64,000 nt of DNA from Fibrobacter sp. UWEL (GCF_900142535.1 NZ_FRBE01000015.1:1-64000); one strand, 5' to 3'. Positions 51,856 to 61,411 are shown, numbered from the stretch's first letter. A program made the numbers and translations. Notes: generated from the sequence alone by a model not told the origin.

Positions 51856-52767
51856 TTAAAGCTTATCGTGCTGCTTCTTCTGCCAGTCGCTCTGGAAAAT
51901 CCAGGTAACGCGGAGACCGATGCAGAAGGTGTCGCCGTCGTTATCGGTATCGTAGGTGCGGCTGCCATTGAGGTCATCAGCAAGCAGAACGCCTTCCACA
52001 TCCAGTTCGTTGTAACGGATGTAGCGGTAACCTGCATAAAGGCCGATTGCAATGGGATCCAGTTCCAGGCGGACTTCGACTTCTGCTGCAAAGGTGCTGG
52101 CGAAGGTGCTGTAGTAGCGGTCGCGAGTATCTGCAGAGTTGGAGCCGTCGCTGACAGTGTAGTCAGCTGCCAGGTGGAAGTTGATCAGGTTGAAACCGAT
52201 ACCAGCAGCGGGAATGACGTTAATGAAGGTATGTTCGCCAAAGAGCTTCCAGCCGAACATCCAGTCTGCGCCGTAGGAGAACCACTTCACGTCGTAGAGG
52301 GGGAACTTCATGACGGTACTGCTGGCGGCGTCTTCGTCCGCATCAGCTGCTGCCACGGGGCTTGAGTTATAGGTCTTGCCGGGACGTTCGGAAACCTGTG
52401 TGGGCATGAAGTTGATGTCCATCCAGGTGAGGAACTGCTTGTACTGGGCACCGATGTTTACGTGGAGACCCAGGTAGTAGTCATCAAACTTGCTGTAACC
52501 CTTTGAGATGGATTTGTCAGCCTGGTAAGTCTGGGCTTCTTCGCTGCCTGCTTCGGCGAACTGACGGGTACCTTCGTAGAAGGCGGTCTTGTTCACGTAG
52601 GAAGCGAACTCGTCTGTCATCAGGCGGTAGTCAGCGCCAAAGGAAAGGAAACCACGGACGTGGTCCTTTTCATAAAAACCGTTGTCTTCCTCGGCGAGGG
52701 AAACAGTGGAAAGTGCCAGTACACTGAGGACGGCAGCTTTCAAAAAAGAGGTTATCTTTGTTTTCAT
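51856..52767 (-). CDS. Outer membrane beta-barrel protein
   Basis: A 303-residue exported protein with signal AAVLSVLALSTVSLA, and alternating aromatic strands: VRGFLSFGADYRLM, YYLGLHVNIGAQYKQFLTWMDINF, WFSYGADWMFGWKLF, IAIGLYAGYRYIRYNEL and FCIGLRVTWIFQS. An alanine/aspartate-rich loop (VAAADADEDAASS) would be exposed. Specific role unknown. Confidence 0.72.
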   Translation of the reverse strand: MKTKITSFLKAAVLSVLALSTVSLAEEDNGFYEKDHVRGFLSFGADYRLMTDEFASYVNKTAFYEGTRQFAEAGSEEAQTYQADKSISKGYSKFDDYYLGLHVNIGAQYKQFLTWMDINFMPTQVSERPGKTYNSSPVAAADADEDAASSTVMKFPLYDVKWFSYGADWMFGWKLFGEHTFINVIPAAGIGFNLINFHLAADYTVSDGSNSADTRDRYYSTFASTFAAEVEVRLELDPIAIGLYAGYRYIRYNELDVEGVLLADDLNGSRTYDTDNDGDTFCIGLRVTWIFQSDWQKKQHDKL

Positions 52768-52844
52768 AGTGAAAAAAATACATTAAGTTTTGGACTTGTG
52801 TAGGGAATTTTTTTCATAACACGTTAAAAATCAACGATTTACGA

Positions 52845-54092
52845 GTGTTTCGAGGCATCCAGGTGTTGAGTATTTGTGGAAAAATTGGGGCTCTTTTGGC
52901 TCTTGCCCTCCTTTTTACGGCCTGCAGGGAAGAAAAGCCTGTAATAAAGGAGAACGTATGGGATACCCATAGCCAGCTGTTCTGGGTGGATTCCGCCGGC
53001 GGGGAACGTGTGGCGGGAATTCGTTCCATTGTCGGGGCGGACACCCTGAAGAAACTTTTCGTGCTGCGGGATTCCGCTGCATTTAACGCAGGGAAAAATT
53101 TGCCGGCCGAACTTTCCGGTGCCATGGTTTTACGCACTCCGCTTAAGAGGGTGGCGGTACTGTCGTCGGCACAGATCGGCTACATGCTGCGCCTTGGTGT
53201 AGAGGACCGCATCGTGGCTGTAGGCGCCGGCAAGTACATTGCGGACTCCTCACTTTACGCGAAGGCCACCGCAGGCCAGCTGGTGGAGGTGAGCCCCGAC
53301 GGAATGAACGTAGATTACGAGAAGCTAATCGCTTTAAAGCCGGACCTAGTCATGACTTTTGCTACAGGCGGCTCTCAGGACGATTACGACCGCATGGAAA
53401 AGCTGGGCATCCCCGTGATGCTTACCTCCGAATGGCAGGAAACTTCCGTGGCTGATAAGGCCAGCTGGTTGAGTCTTTATGGCGATCTGTTCGGCAAGGA
53501 AGCGCTGTCGGATTCCATTGAGAGAGAGTTTAAGTATGACTCGCTCGCAGCTTCACCTTGCGAAGGTCGTAAAGTTCTTGCGGGGATGAGCTACGGTGGC
53601 GTGTGGTATGCTCCCGGTGGCCGCAGCTATACCGCGGACCTTATCAAGAAAGCCGGTGGCTGCTACCTGTGGGCTTCAGACACTACCCGCGAGCTCCGCC
53701 TGACCATCGAGGATGTAATCGCTCTCGCAGACTCCGCGGACATGTGGGTTAATCCTGGAATGTTCGGCACTCCCGAGGAAATTCTGGCGGCAGAACCTCG
53801 TGCCGCCCATATCAAGGCTTTCAAGAACAAGAAGGTGTTCCAGAACGATGGACGTAAGGGACCCGGCGGTGGAAACGATTTCTTTGAAAGCGCCGTGGCG
53901 AGACCTATGGAATTGATCTGGAATTTGAGGGATTTATTCCTTGCGGATTTTCAATTACTGGCGGATAGCTCCGGCGGGGATGTAAAAAGTTTGCCTGGAC
54001 TAACACCTCCAGTCCAGTCCCCTTCCGAGAAGGGGCCGAATAAGGCTCAAAGCGAATATTTGCCCTACACATGGTACCACAACATTTTCTAA
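52845..54092 (+). CDS. BtuF/FhuD-type metal-chelate binding lipoprotein
   Basis: A 415-residue lipoprotein (LLALALLFTACREEK) of the helical-backbone periplasmic binding class: RVAVLSSAQIGYMLRLGVEDRIVAVG, YEKLIALKPDLVMTFATGG, KVLAGMSYGGVWYAPGG, FKNKKVFQNDGR. It would bind a cobalamin- or siderophore-like ligand, but no BtuC/BtuD-like permease or ATPase is adjacent. Start GTG 52845, with GTG 52863 possible. Near the C-terminus, 53995-54035 holds two perfect hairpins that encode a proline/serine-rich insert. Confidence 0.85.
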   Translation: MFRGIQVLSICGKIGALLALALLFTACREEKPVIKENVWDTHSQLFWVDSAGGERVAGIRSIVGADTLKKLFVLRDSAAFNAGKNLPAELSGAMVLRTPLKRVAVLSSAQIGYMLRLGVEDRIVAVGAGKYIADSSLYAKATAGQLVEVSPDGMNVDYEKLIALKPDLVMTFATGGSQDDYDRMEKLGIPVMLTSEWQETSVADKASWLSLYGDLFGKEALSDSIEREFKYDSLAASPCEGRKVLAGMSYGGVWYAPGGRSYTADLIKKAGGCYLWASDTTRELRLTIEDVIALADSADMWVNPGMFGTPEEILAAEPRAAHIKAFKNKKVFQNDGRKGPGGGNDFFESAVARPMELIWNLRDLFLADFQLLADSSGGDVKSLPGLTPPVQSPSEKGPNKAQSEYLPYTWYHNIF

Positions 54093-54102
54093 TATTTACG
54101 AT

Positions 54103-54903
54103 ATGAAACCACATACAGGTATTGGTGACTGGATTGCAGCGAATTACGAGCTGGGTACCCCGTTCTTACAGCAGGTGCCCCGTGATTGTGCTGACTATTT
54201 GCTTTTGAACGCCCAGATTCGTGAATACGATGCTGGGGACGTAATCATCAATGGCGGAAGCATTGGTGATTCCTTCTGCGTGCTTCAGAGTGGCCGCGCC
54301 TTCATTTGCGGTCAGATTCTGCCTGATGGGCATTACAACACGCTGGCTGCAGTTGAAGCCGGCGCCTGCTTTGGTGAAATGTCCATCATCTGTAACGAGG
54401 AGACCAGCAATACGGTGATTGCTGCCGAAGATGGCTGTACCGTGCTTGTCATCCCTCGCGATGAATTCGTGAAGTTCCTGGACAAGAACCCCAACATCAT
54501 GGTTTACCTGTACAAGGTGGTGGCTGACCGTCTCCGCGCCAAGAACAAGGCCTTCGATGAATTCGAACGTCTGTCCCTGCTGGCTTCCGGAAAGGTGCTT
54601 CCCTTTATCGATTTTGCTCAGACCATGGAAAAGAGCCGCGTCACTGGCACCGTCATTTTCGAATGCAACGGCGAGAAGGGCTTCATTGCCTTCCAGGATG
54701 GTCGTATCTGCTGCGCCAAGTGTGGCAAACTGGCAGGTCCGGACGCTTTCGAGAAGATGCTCTCCTGGGGTGACGAAACACTTTACAAGCTTGATACTCA
54801 CTTGATGCCTGAAATCGTGAATATCAACCAGATGACTGATACTACCAGCCTCATTCTGGATGCGCTCAGAAATATTGATGAAAAACAAAGCGCTCAGCAC
54901 TAA
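54103..54903 (+). CDS. Cyclic-nucleotide-binding domain protein with DUF4388-like domain
   Basis: A 266-residue cytoplasmic protein. The cNMP-binding fold spans about 20-145 (GDVIINGGSIGDSFCVLQSGRAFICG, AGACFGEMSIICNEETSNTVIAAEDG), with the GE pair kept but no typical Arg-Thr/Ser-Ala phosphate cassette. Residues 155-260 resemble DUF4388/PATAN (GTVIFECNGEKGFIAFQDGRICCAK). No DNA-binding HTH, so it is a signalling adaptor rather than a CRP. AATATT six bases before the ATG. Confidence 0.82.
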   Translation: MKPHTGIGDWIAANYELGTPFLQQVPRDCADYLLLNAQIREYDAGDVIINGGSIGDSFCVLQSGRAFICGQILPDGHYNTLAAVEAGACFGEMSIICNEETSNTVIAAEDGCTVLVIPRDEFVKFLDKNPNIMVYLYKVVADRLRAKNKAFDEFERLSLLASGKVLPFIDFAQTMEKSRVTGTVIFECNGEKGFIAFQDGRICCAKCGKLAGPDAFEKMLSWGDETLYKLDTHLMPEIVNINQMTDTTSLILDALRNIDEKQSAQH

Positions 54904-54947
54904 GCTGGGCAATAACCCTGCCCGAACCTAGGGCAAAGGATAAAACG

Positions 54948-55973
54948 ATGAACTACGCAGACGCAGGTGTATCCCTGGCTCGCGCCGACGAAGCAATGGT
55001 CGGTGTCAAGAAGTCCGTACGTACCACTTTCAACGAAGGCGTTCTCGGTGACGTTGGCAACTTCGGTGGCCTGTTCACTCTGAACCACCTGGGCATGAAG
55101 GACCCCGTGCTGGTCAGCTCCGTTGACGGCGTTGGCACCAAGCTGAAGGTCGATATCGAAATGGGTACCCACACCCTGCCTGGTCAGGACATCGTGAACC
55201 ACTGCTGCGACGATATTCTCGTACAGGGTGCTCGTCCGCTGTTCTTCCTGGACTACGTGGCTACCGGCCGTCTGGAACCGGGTGTCATGGACCAGCTGGT
55301 CGCAGGTATGGCTAAGGCTTGCCGCGAAAACGGTCTCGTCCTCATCGGCGGTGAAACTGCAGAAATGCCGGGCTTCTACGGTCCGGGCGACTACGATATT
55401 TCCGGCACCATCGTGGGTGTTGTGGAACGCGAAAACATCATCGACGGCAAGAAGATCAAGCCGGGTACCATCATCCTGGGCCTGCCTTCTACCGGTCTGC
55501 ACACCAACGGCTACTCTCTCGCTCGTAAGGTTCTCTTCGACGTTGCCGGCTACAAGGTCGACACTCCGCTGGAAGGCACCAACATGACCATCGGCGAAGC
55601 TCTCACCATGCCGCATCGTAGCTACTACCCCAGCCTCATCGATCTCTGCAACAAGAAGATCATTCAGGGCCTGGCTCACATTACCGGTTCTGGCTACCAG
55701 GGCAACATTCCTCGTATCCTCCCGGACAATGTTGACGTTGTCATCGACCGTACCTCCTGGGATCCGTCCCCGATCTTCAAGCTCATCCAGAAGGAAGGCC
55801 AGGTCGAGAAGGACGAAATGTACTCTACCTTCAACATGGGCATGGGTATGTTGATCTTCATCGATCCGGCTGACAAGGCTGAAGTCGTTGCTCACCTGGA
55901 AGCCAAGGGCGAAAAGTGGGTGCAGGTTGGCGAAGTCGTCGCCGGCTCCAAGACCGTCAAGTTCAAGGACTAA
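54948..55973 (+). CDS. purM: Phosphoribosylformylglycinamidine cyclo-ligase
   Basis: A 341-residue AIR synthase, fifth step of purine synthesis. Family motifs: VSSVDGVGTKLKV, the ATP-binding GQDIVNHCCDDILVQGARPLFFLDY, GGETAEMPGFYGPGDYDISG and GLPSTGLHTNGYSLAR. Full length. No other pur gene is adjacent. Two hairpins, the second a terminator, follow. Confidence 0.97.
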   Translation: MNYADAGVSLARADEAMVGVKKSVRTTFNEGVLGDVGNFGGLFTLNHLGMKDPVLVSSVDGVGTKLKVDIEMGTHTLPGQDIVNHCCDDILVQGARPLFFLDYVATGRLEPGVMDQLVAGMAKACRENGLVLIGGETAEMPGFYGPGDYDISGTIVGVVERENIIDGKKIKPGTIILGLPSTGLHTNGYSLARKVLFDVAGYKVDTPLEGTNMTIGEALTMPHRSYYPSLIDLCNKKIIQGLAHITGSGYQGNIPRILPDNVDVVIDRTSWDPSPIFKLIQKEGQVEKDEMYSTFNMGMGMLIFIDPADKAEVVAHLEAKGEKWVQVGEVVAGSKTVKFKD

Positions 55974-55985
55974 TGAGTTGCAAAG

Positions 55986-56060
55986 GGCGGGGCTGTTCCC
56001 CGCCACTCGGCGGATAATAAAATTAAGGACTACCTTTGTTAAGGCAGTCCTTATTTTGTT
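55986..56060 (+). terminator. Two hairpins after purM
   Basis: GGCGGGG-ctgtt-CCCCGCC (55986-56004) without a T tract, then AAGGACT/AGTCCTT (56025-56052) followed by ATTTTGTTTG. Confidence 0.7.
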
Positions 56061-56095
56061 TGTAAGAGAGAGTTCTTGTTGATGTGAACGCTGGT

Positions 56096-57469
56096 TTAGC
56101 GGGTCAGAACGTAGGTTTGATTTTGGAACTTGACGTAGTGTGCCTGGGCGAGATTGTCTGCTCCGAGGGAACTGATGTCAAACCAGTGATCCTTGACGCA
56201 AACGCAGTTGGCCGTGGCCAGGATTTCTCCGTATTCAATGAGAATGGTGTTTTTGTTCATTGAAACATTGATGGTGGCTACGACATCGCAGGCATCCATT
56301 ACATTGGGAATCATGACCTGGGTGGTGGCGCCTTCTGTAATCAAGGTTGCGGTGGGATCTTTCAGCTCCTCGGCGTAGTTCAACGTGTCTGCGGAGTCGG
56401 TGATGGCCATATCGGCGATGGAGTTTCTCTTTGCAAGGCCGCCGATGTCAACATCCTTGCATTCGCCCAGAGCCATGCCGTACTTGTTCGTTGCGGCGAG
56501 CTTGGATGTTTCCGGGGCAACGGACTGTACAGTGTCCGGGGTTGTGGGCTGAGCTGCGGAGGAATATTCCTTGACGATTTTAAGGAAGCCGCTTCCGTAT
56601 TGATAGCCTATGGCACGAATGGTGGTTGCTGCGGCCTGTTCCGGTGTAACGTCGAAGGTCAGGGTGCAGCTGGAGTAGCAGGCGGTGGGGTAGCCGTTTA
56701 TATGCAGGGTGGCCTTAAGGCTGTCTCCATGCGGGGTCATGGTGACGGTGGAGTTGGCCCCATTGAAACCGCAGTTAATTGTCTGATTCTTCATCTCCAC
56801 CTTATAGGAACCGTTTTCTTCGATAAGACGAGCCTCCGATACGTCGTACAAGCGCGTGTTTGTCGGAATGACCTCGCACTGGGAAATTTCAAATTTTTCA
56901 CCAGGAACGGTGCAGTAAGGTTCCGTATTTTGCTCGGGAGCATTTCCGCAGGGGTCCGCCACAAAGCCGGTGTCACCCGTGTCGCTGGGTGCATCATCCT
57001 GGGGAGTCGTGTATTCCTTCACTAGTACGTATGTGGTGCCATTGATGGATACAAAAAGCGCATTGGCATCGTCTTTATCAATATTGACGCGAAGGTCATA
57101 GTAGCAGGATCCGCAGTCAGCCGGCATATGGTTTTCGATTTCGATATTCAGGGTGTTGCCGTTTCGTTCGGTCTTGGTGGTGGTGTGTTTACTTTCAAGG
57201 CCGCAGGATTCTATAACATCCGGGATTTCAACCTGGTAGGAATTCCCATTTTGGATGAGGCGTGCTTCGAGCATGGGTGTCGCGGTTTCCTTGGCCAGGG
57301 CGCCCTCCGGAATTTCGTTTAGGGTGTTTCTCTTGCAGCCGTCGTGAGTGAAGCTCGCGGTTTTGGATCCGCCAGTTGCCTGGGTGGTGGAACTGTCATT
57401 GGAGCAGGCCATTAGGGCCATGGATCCCGCCATTGCGCCTGCCATCATTAAACCATAGAACTTCTTCAT
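56096..57469 (-). CDS. Lipoprotein with three similar domains
   Basis: A 457-residue lipoprotein (signal GLMMAGAMAGSMALMACSNDSS) made of three related units of about 110 residues. They share patterns such as EARLIQNGNSYQVEIPDVIESCG, EARLIEENGSYKVEMKNQTINCG and ATLITEGATTQVMIPNVMDAC, each ending near a TYVL(V/T)-type strand (TYVLVKEY, FLKIVKEY, TYVLTR). Conserved cysteines probably form disulphides. I do not recognise the domain. ATG 57469 has GGAGGA upstream. Confidence 0.72.
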   Translation of the reverse strand: MKKFYGLMMAGAMAGSMALMACSNDSSTTQATGGSKTASFTHDGCKRNTLNEIPEGALAKETATPMLEARLIQNGNSYQVEIPDVIESCGLESKHTTTKTERNGNTLNIEIENHMPADCGSCYYDLRVNIDKDDANALFVSINGTTYVLVKEYTTPQDDAPSDTGDTGFVADPCGNAPEQNTEPYCTVPGEKFEISQCEVIPTNTRLYDVSEARLIEENGSYKVEMKNQTINCGFNGANSTVTMTPHGDSLKATLHINGYPTACYSSCTLTFDVTPEQAAATTIRAIGYQYGSGFLKIVKEYSSAAQPTTPDTVQSVAPETSKLAATNKYGMALGECKDVDIGGLAKRNSIADMAITDSADTLNYAEELKDPTATLITEGATTQVMIPNVMDACDVVATINVSMNKNTILIEYGEILATANCVCVKDHWFDISSLGADNLAQAHYVKFQNQTYVLTR

Positions 57470-57802
57470 AATATCCTCCAGAGGCGTTTGAGCCCGATTT
57501 TTGTTCTCCATGACTTAATTCTAAATTCTTAATGAAACAAAAAACTGGGAAAAGTACTCTTTTTAAAGGATTTTTATTCACTTTTTGAAAAAGAGTAATG
57601 TAAATGATACAATCTGTTTTATATGCCGCAAATGTTGCCGCTAGTATGAACCAAACGTCCGAAAAATCCGTTTTGGGTACGAAATGGGAACATTTTAAAC
57701 TTTCAAAAACATTCCAAGTGTTTGAAAATGAAGGACTTGAGTATACATTTAGGCTTGTATGATTTGAGCGCCTTGTTTGGTGAATTGGCGCAAGAGGTTT
57801 TT
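57470..57802. other. Divergent spacer upstream of the GH45 pair
   Basis: 333 bases without a gene. An imperfect inverted repeat TTTCAAAAACA/TGTTTGAAA lies near 57700-57728, and CTCTTTTT...AAAAAGAG near 57560-57596. It must contain the promoters of both the divergent lipoprotein and the GH45 operon. I cannot assign a clear -35/-10 pair. Confidence 0.4.
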
Positions 57803-59350
57803 ATGAGACATCCTTTTTACAAGAAGTTAGTGACTCTGGGTGCCGTGGCTATGGCTGGCGCCTTTGTGGCCTGCGGTGACGATTCGGGCTCCGGCAATCC
57901 GTCCCAGCCGGCCAGCAACATTTGTGCGGGAATCGTTGCCACGGAACAGGTTTCCGTCATTGATCTTGGTACGGCAAAGCTTCTTGTTTATCCCATCGGT
58001 ATCGAGGGCTATGGCAAGGTTACCCTGGCTGACGGCACGGAATATGGCCGTTACGATGGCAGCTACATTTACGATTTGAACAACACTCCGGTCATGGAAG
58101 CTGGCTATGCCGACATGGTCAACAAGTGCGCCGCTACCGCAACGGTAGATCCGGGTACTGGCGAAGTGGTTCCCAACTCCTCTGCAAGTGTGCCTAACAC
58201 CGACCCGGTGGCTGGCTCCAGCGCAACAGTTCCCGCATCCAGCGGCTCCGTGATTCCGGGTTCCAGTGCAACAGTTCCCGCATCCAGCGGTTCTGTAACT
58301 CCGGGTTCTAGCGCTACTGTCCCTGGTGGCGATCCCGTTCCGGCAAGCTCTGCCGCTCAGGATGTCCCCAAGGACGAAAACGGATTCCCCACTCTGGAAT
58401 CCTACGGTGCACCTCCGGCAGATTACACCAAGGAAATTCAGAGCAATGGTAAGACCGGCTGGAGCTCCCGTTACTGGGACGCCTGTAAGCCGCACTGTTC
58501 CTGGCTCAGCAGCGTTGATACCACCAGCGAAGCAACTTATCAGGCTGGTATGACCGTTGCACGTAACTGTAATATTCACGACGTGGAAGTTCCCGCCTTT
58601 ACCTTGGGCCATGCTGTTCAGCAGTACTGGATGGGTTACGAAGGTACTCCCAGTGCCTGCGTGAATGAAAATGCTGGCGGTACCTATACCTGTACCGACA
58701 TGGCTCCCATTGCTGTGAACGAAAACCTTTCTTACGGCTATGTGGCTGGCTCCGGCGAATTGTACAAGTATGGTTGCGGCAAGTGCTATCACTTGCAGTT
58801 TAACGGTGGTAACCATGCTAACGACGTAAAGGCTACCCATAAGGCTCTTCAGGGTAAGCACATGGTGGTCATGGTTTCCAACATCGGTTACGACGTGGAA
58901 GCGGGTCAGTTCGACATGATGGTGCCGGGCGGCGGTGTGGGCGCCTTCAATGCTCTCTCCACCCAGATTGGTGTTCCGCCTAGCGGCCTTGGCGCTGGCA
59001 ATGGTGGTTTCCTTACTGAATGTCAGAGCAAGCTGGGCTGGGATAACACCCTGGAAAAATACCAGCAGTGCGTGATTGAAAAGTGCGAGGAAGTATTCAG
59101 TCAGTGGCCCAACCTGTTGCGCGGCTGTAAGTGGTATGCCGAATGGTACATGGCCGCGGACAATCCTACCTTCAACTGGGAAGAAGTGGAATGCCCCCAG
59201 TACCTGGTGGACCATTACGTAACCAATATCAACACCACCAAGGAAAATCGTTACCGTTGGCGTGACGACTGGTCCGATTACAAGGCTGGTGATGAACTTG
59301 AAACTCAGGATTGCCTGACCGAAGAATATCCTAAGGGCTGTGCACCGTAA
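57803..59350 (+). CDS. GH45 endoglucanase lipoprotein, copy 1
   Basis: A 515-residue exported cellulase. Signal GAVAMAGAFVACGDDSG, a small domain of about 80 residues, a serine/proline-rich linker with repeated SSATVPASSGSV units, then the GH45 domain. The family signature SSRYWDACKPHCSW gives a catalytic Asp near 226, and GQFDMMVPGGGVGAFNALSTQ gives the second near 371; many cysteines support disulphides. It cleaves cellulose internally. Start ATG 57803 with AGAGG upstream. Its stop overlaps the second copy's start (TAATG). Confidence 0.92.
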   Translation: MRHPFYKKLVTLGAVAMAGAFVACGDDSGSGNPSQPASNICAGIVATEQVSVIDLGTAKLLVYPIGIEGYGKVTLADGTEYGRYDGSYIYDLNNTPVMEAGYADMVNKCAATATVDPGTGEVVPNSSASVPNTDPVAGSSATVPASSGSVIPGSSATVPASSGSVTPGSSATVPGGDPVPASSAAQDVPKDENGFPTLESYGAPPADYTKEIQSNGKTGWSSRYWDACKPHCSWLSSVDTTSEATYQAGMTVARNCNIHDVEVPAFTLGHAVQQYWMGYEGTPSACVNENAGGTYTCTDMAPIAVNENLSYGYVAGSGELYKYGCGKCYHLQFNGGNHANDVKATHKALQGKHMVVMVSNIGYDVEAGQFDMMVPGGGVGAFNALSTQIGVPPSGLGAGNGGFLTECQSKLGWDNTLEKYQQCVIEKCEEVFSQWPNLLRGCKWYAEWYMAADNPTFNWEEVECPQYLVDHYVTNINTTKENRYRWRDDWSDYKAGDELETQDCLTEEYPKGCAP

Positions 59351-60744
59351 TGAAGTATCCTTTTGCAAAAAGCTTTGCTGCCATCAGTGCATTGGCTGTT
59401 GCAGGTCTTGTGGCCTGCGGCGACGACAATCCCTCTAATCCGGGGCAGGGAAGTACCTTCAATCCGGAAAGTAGCTCCGCTGTTGTTCACCTGGATCCCA
59501 ACTCTTCTAGTTCTGTTCCCGGTCAGGTTGTTCCTGGCGTAAGCAGTTCCTCGGGAAGTGTAGTCCCGGGTTCCAGTGCCGCCGTTCCCGCTTCTAGCGG
59601 TTCTTTGACGACTGCCTCCAGCGATTCCCAGCCAGGTGAAACTCCTGCAAGTTCCGCTGCCCAGGAAGTTCCTAAGGACGAAAACGGTTTCCCCACCCTG
59701 GAATCTTATGGCGCTCCGGCTGCTGCGTACACTATGGACATTTCCGCTACTGCAAAGCGTGGCTGGAATACCCGCTATTGGGACGCCTGCAAGCCTCATT
59801 GTTCTTGGCTCAGGGAAAGTGAAAACGATGTTACTCGTGCGGATAATTCTTCCAATGAGACTTACGCTGCGGAACTCATGACTGCCCGTAACTGCAATAT
59901 CCATGACGTGGAAGTTCCCACCTTCACGTTGGGTAACGTAAGTAAGGCCTGGATGGGTTACGAAGGTACCAGAAGTGCTTGCGGCGATGAAAAGGAAGCT
60001 GGCGTATTTACCTGTACCGACATGGCACCCATTGCGGTGAACGATACTCTCGCTTACGCCTACGTTGCGGGTACTGCTGACAGCAAGTGCGGTAAGTGTT
60101 ACCACCTTCAGTATGATGGTCACTTCAAGGATGAGTTTGAAAATAACCCGCCCAAGGCAACCCATAAGGCTCTTAAGGGCAAGCACCTGGTGGTGATGGC
60201 CTCCAACATCGGTATGGACGTGGCAGGCGGTAATCCCAACCTTCCTGCAGGTCAGTTTGACTTGATGGTGCCGGGTGGTGGCGTGGGCGCCTTTGATGCT
60301 CTTTCCACTCAGGTGAATGGCCAGAACGTGAACTGGGGTGCAGGCTTTGGCGGCTTCCTCACGGAATGCCAGAAGAACACCAATTGCGGTACCGAAGGTA
60401 CTCTAGATTGTTACCAGACCTGCGTCAAGAACATGTGTGATGCTGCATTCGGTAACGCTGGCTTACCCAACCTGCTTCGTGGTTGCCACTGGTTTGCCGA
60501 CTGGTACATGGCTGCAGACAATCCCACCTACTACATCGAAGAAGTGGAATGCCCCCAGTACCTGATTGACCACTACATGACCCGAATCAATACCACTATC
60601 GAAACTAACATCAAGAAGCAAACTGACTGGTCTACTTTCAAGGAAGGCGATGTGCTGGATACCTTGCACTGCTGGAAGGCAGGTGAAGCTCCTGTAGAAC
60701 CTGGTGGATGGCAAAATCCCAGCGCCGGTTGCGATGTTGAGTAG
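59350..60744 (+). CDS. GH45 endoglucanase lipoprotein, copy 2
   Basis: A 464-residue paralogue of the preceding gene. Signal ISALAVAGLVACGDDNP, a serine-rich linker, then GH45 with NTRYWDACKPHCSW (Asp about 145) and GQFDLMVPGGGVGAFDALSTQ (Asp about 304). It lacks the small N-terminal domain of copy 1. The domains are similar along their length, including QEVPKDENGFPTLESYGAP before the catalytic part. Overlapping start and stop imply coupled translation. Terminator follows. Confidence 0.93.
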   Translation: MKYPFAKSFAAISALAVAGLVACGDDNPSNPGQGSTFNPESSSAVVHLDPNSSSSVPGQVVPGVSSSSGSVVPGSSAAVPASSGSLTTASSDSQPGETPASSAAQEVPKDENGFPTLESYGAPAAAYTMDISATAKRGWNTRYWDACKPHCSWLRESENDVTRADNSSNETYAAELMTARNCNIHDVEVPTFTLGNVSKAWMGYEGTRSACGDEKEAGVFTCTDMAPIAVNDTLAYAYVAGTADSKCGKCYHLQYDGHFKDEFENNPPKATHKALKGKHLVVMASNIGMDVAGGNPNLPAGQFDLMVPGGGVGAFDALSTQVNGQNVNWGAGFGGFLTECQKNTNCGTEGTLDCYQTCVKNMCDAAFGNAGLPNLLRGCHWFADWYMAADNPTYYIEEVECPQYLIDHYMTRINTTIETNIKKQTDWSTFKEGDVLDTLHCWKAGEAPVEPGGWQNPSAGCDVE

Positions 60745-60772
60745 TAATCGCTGAAGTAATCCTGATTTTAAG

Positions 60773-60803
60773 AAGTCCCGTGGTGAATCCGCGGGACTTT
60801 TTA
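60773..60803 (+). terminator. GH45 operon terminator
   Basis: AAGTCCCG and CGGGACTT pair, followed by TTTTATAT. Confidence 0.82.
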
Positions 60804-60827
60804 TATCTTATCACTTGAGGTTAGGTT

Positions 60828-61379
60828 ATGCGTAACATTCTATTCATTTTACTTTTATTGCCTTTTGCCCTGTTCGCCCAGACAGACTGGAACAGGTCTC
60901 CCTATGATCAGCCTGCAGAACAGGAGGATGTTTCCACTGTTGATGTGGGAGCCTACGATCAGGCGGGTCAATATTCCGCTAATGGCGTCCCCTTGATAGA
61001 AGGCTTTTCCAAGGGATGGTTTAGTACCGGGCTGCTTGGAAGCAAGGTCTATATGCTGGAGGGGGATACCATTCGCTTCGATAGGGTAGAGACTATGCTT
61101 GCGGATATTCCCAAGGCGAAGGACGAACTGGCGTCCTCTAAACGCTGGGGTTATGCGGGTTTGGTCTTTGCGCTTACTGCAATTATTGGCGTAAACGTTT
61201 GGGCCTATGGATCTAGTGATGTTTCTGCAGGTGGCGGTATCGCTACTTTGGGAGGCCTCCTGCTGGAAGGCTACTGTGTGCGTCAATCCAACAACCACTA
61301 CAACGCAGCCATAGATATTTACAACGCCCGATTGAGAGGGGACGACAAACCCACACCCTCTGACGTCTGGGATGACTAG
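60828..61379 (+). CDS. Exported small membrane protein of unknown function
   Basis: A 183-residue protein with signal ILFILLLLPFALFAQ, a soluble middle part, and two hydrophobic segments near 107-145 (YAGLVFALTAIIGVNVWAYG, GGIATLGGLLLEGYC). Possibly an envelope assembly protein; no family seen. TTGAGGTTAGG precedes the ATG. Confidence 0.65.
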   Translation: MRNILFILLLLPFALFAQTDWNRSPYDQPAEQEDVSTVDVGAYDQAGQYSANGVPLIEGFSKGWFSTGLLGSKVYMLEGDTIRFDRVETMLADIPKAKDELASSKRWGYAGLVFALTAIIGVNVWAYGSSDVSAGGGIATLGGLLLEGYCVRQSNNHYNAAIDIYNARLRGDDKPTPSDVWDD

Positions 61380-61411
61380 GCTGTTGCGAAAATCTCCATA
61401 TTATTGTAAGG

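Noticed and set aside
57827-59368. Long open frame opposite the first GH45 gene
   Set aside because: It mirrors the GH45 coding strand and its Ser/Ala linker; no recognisable protein features.
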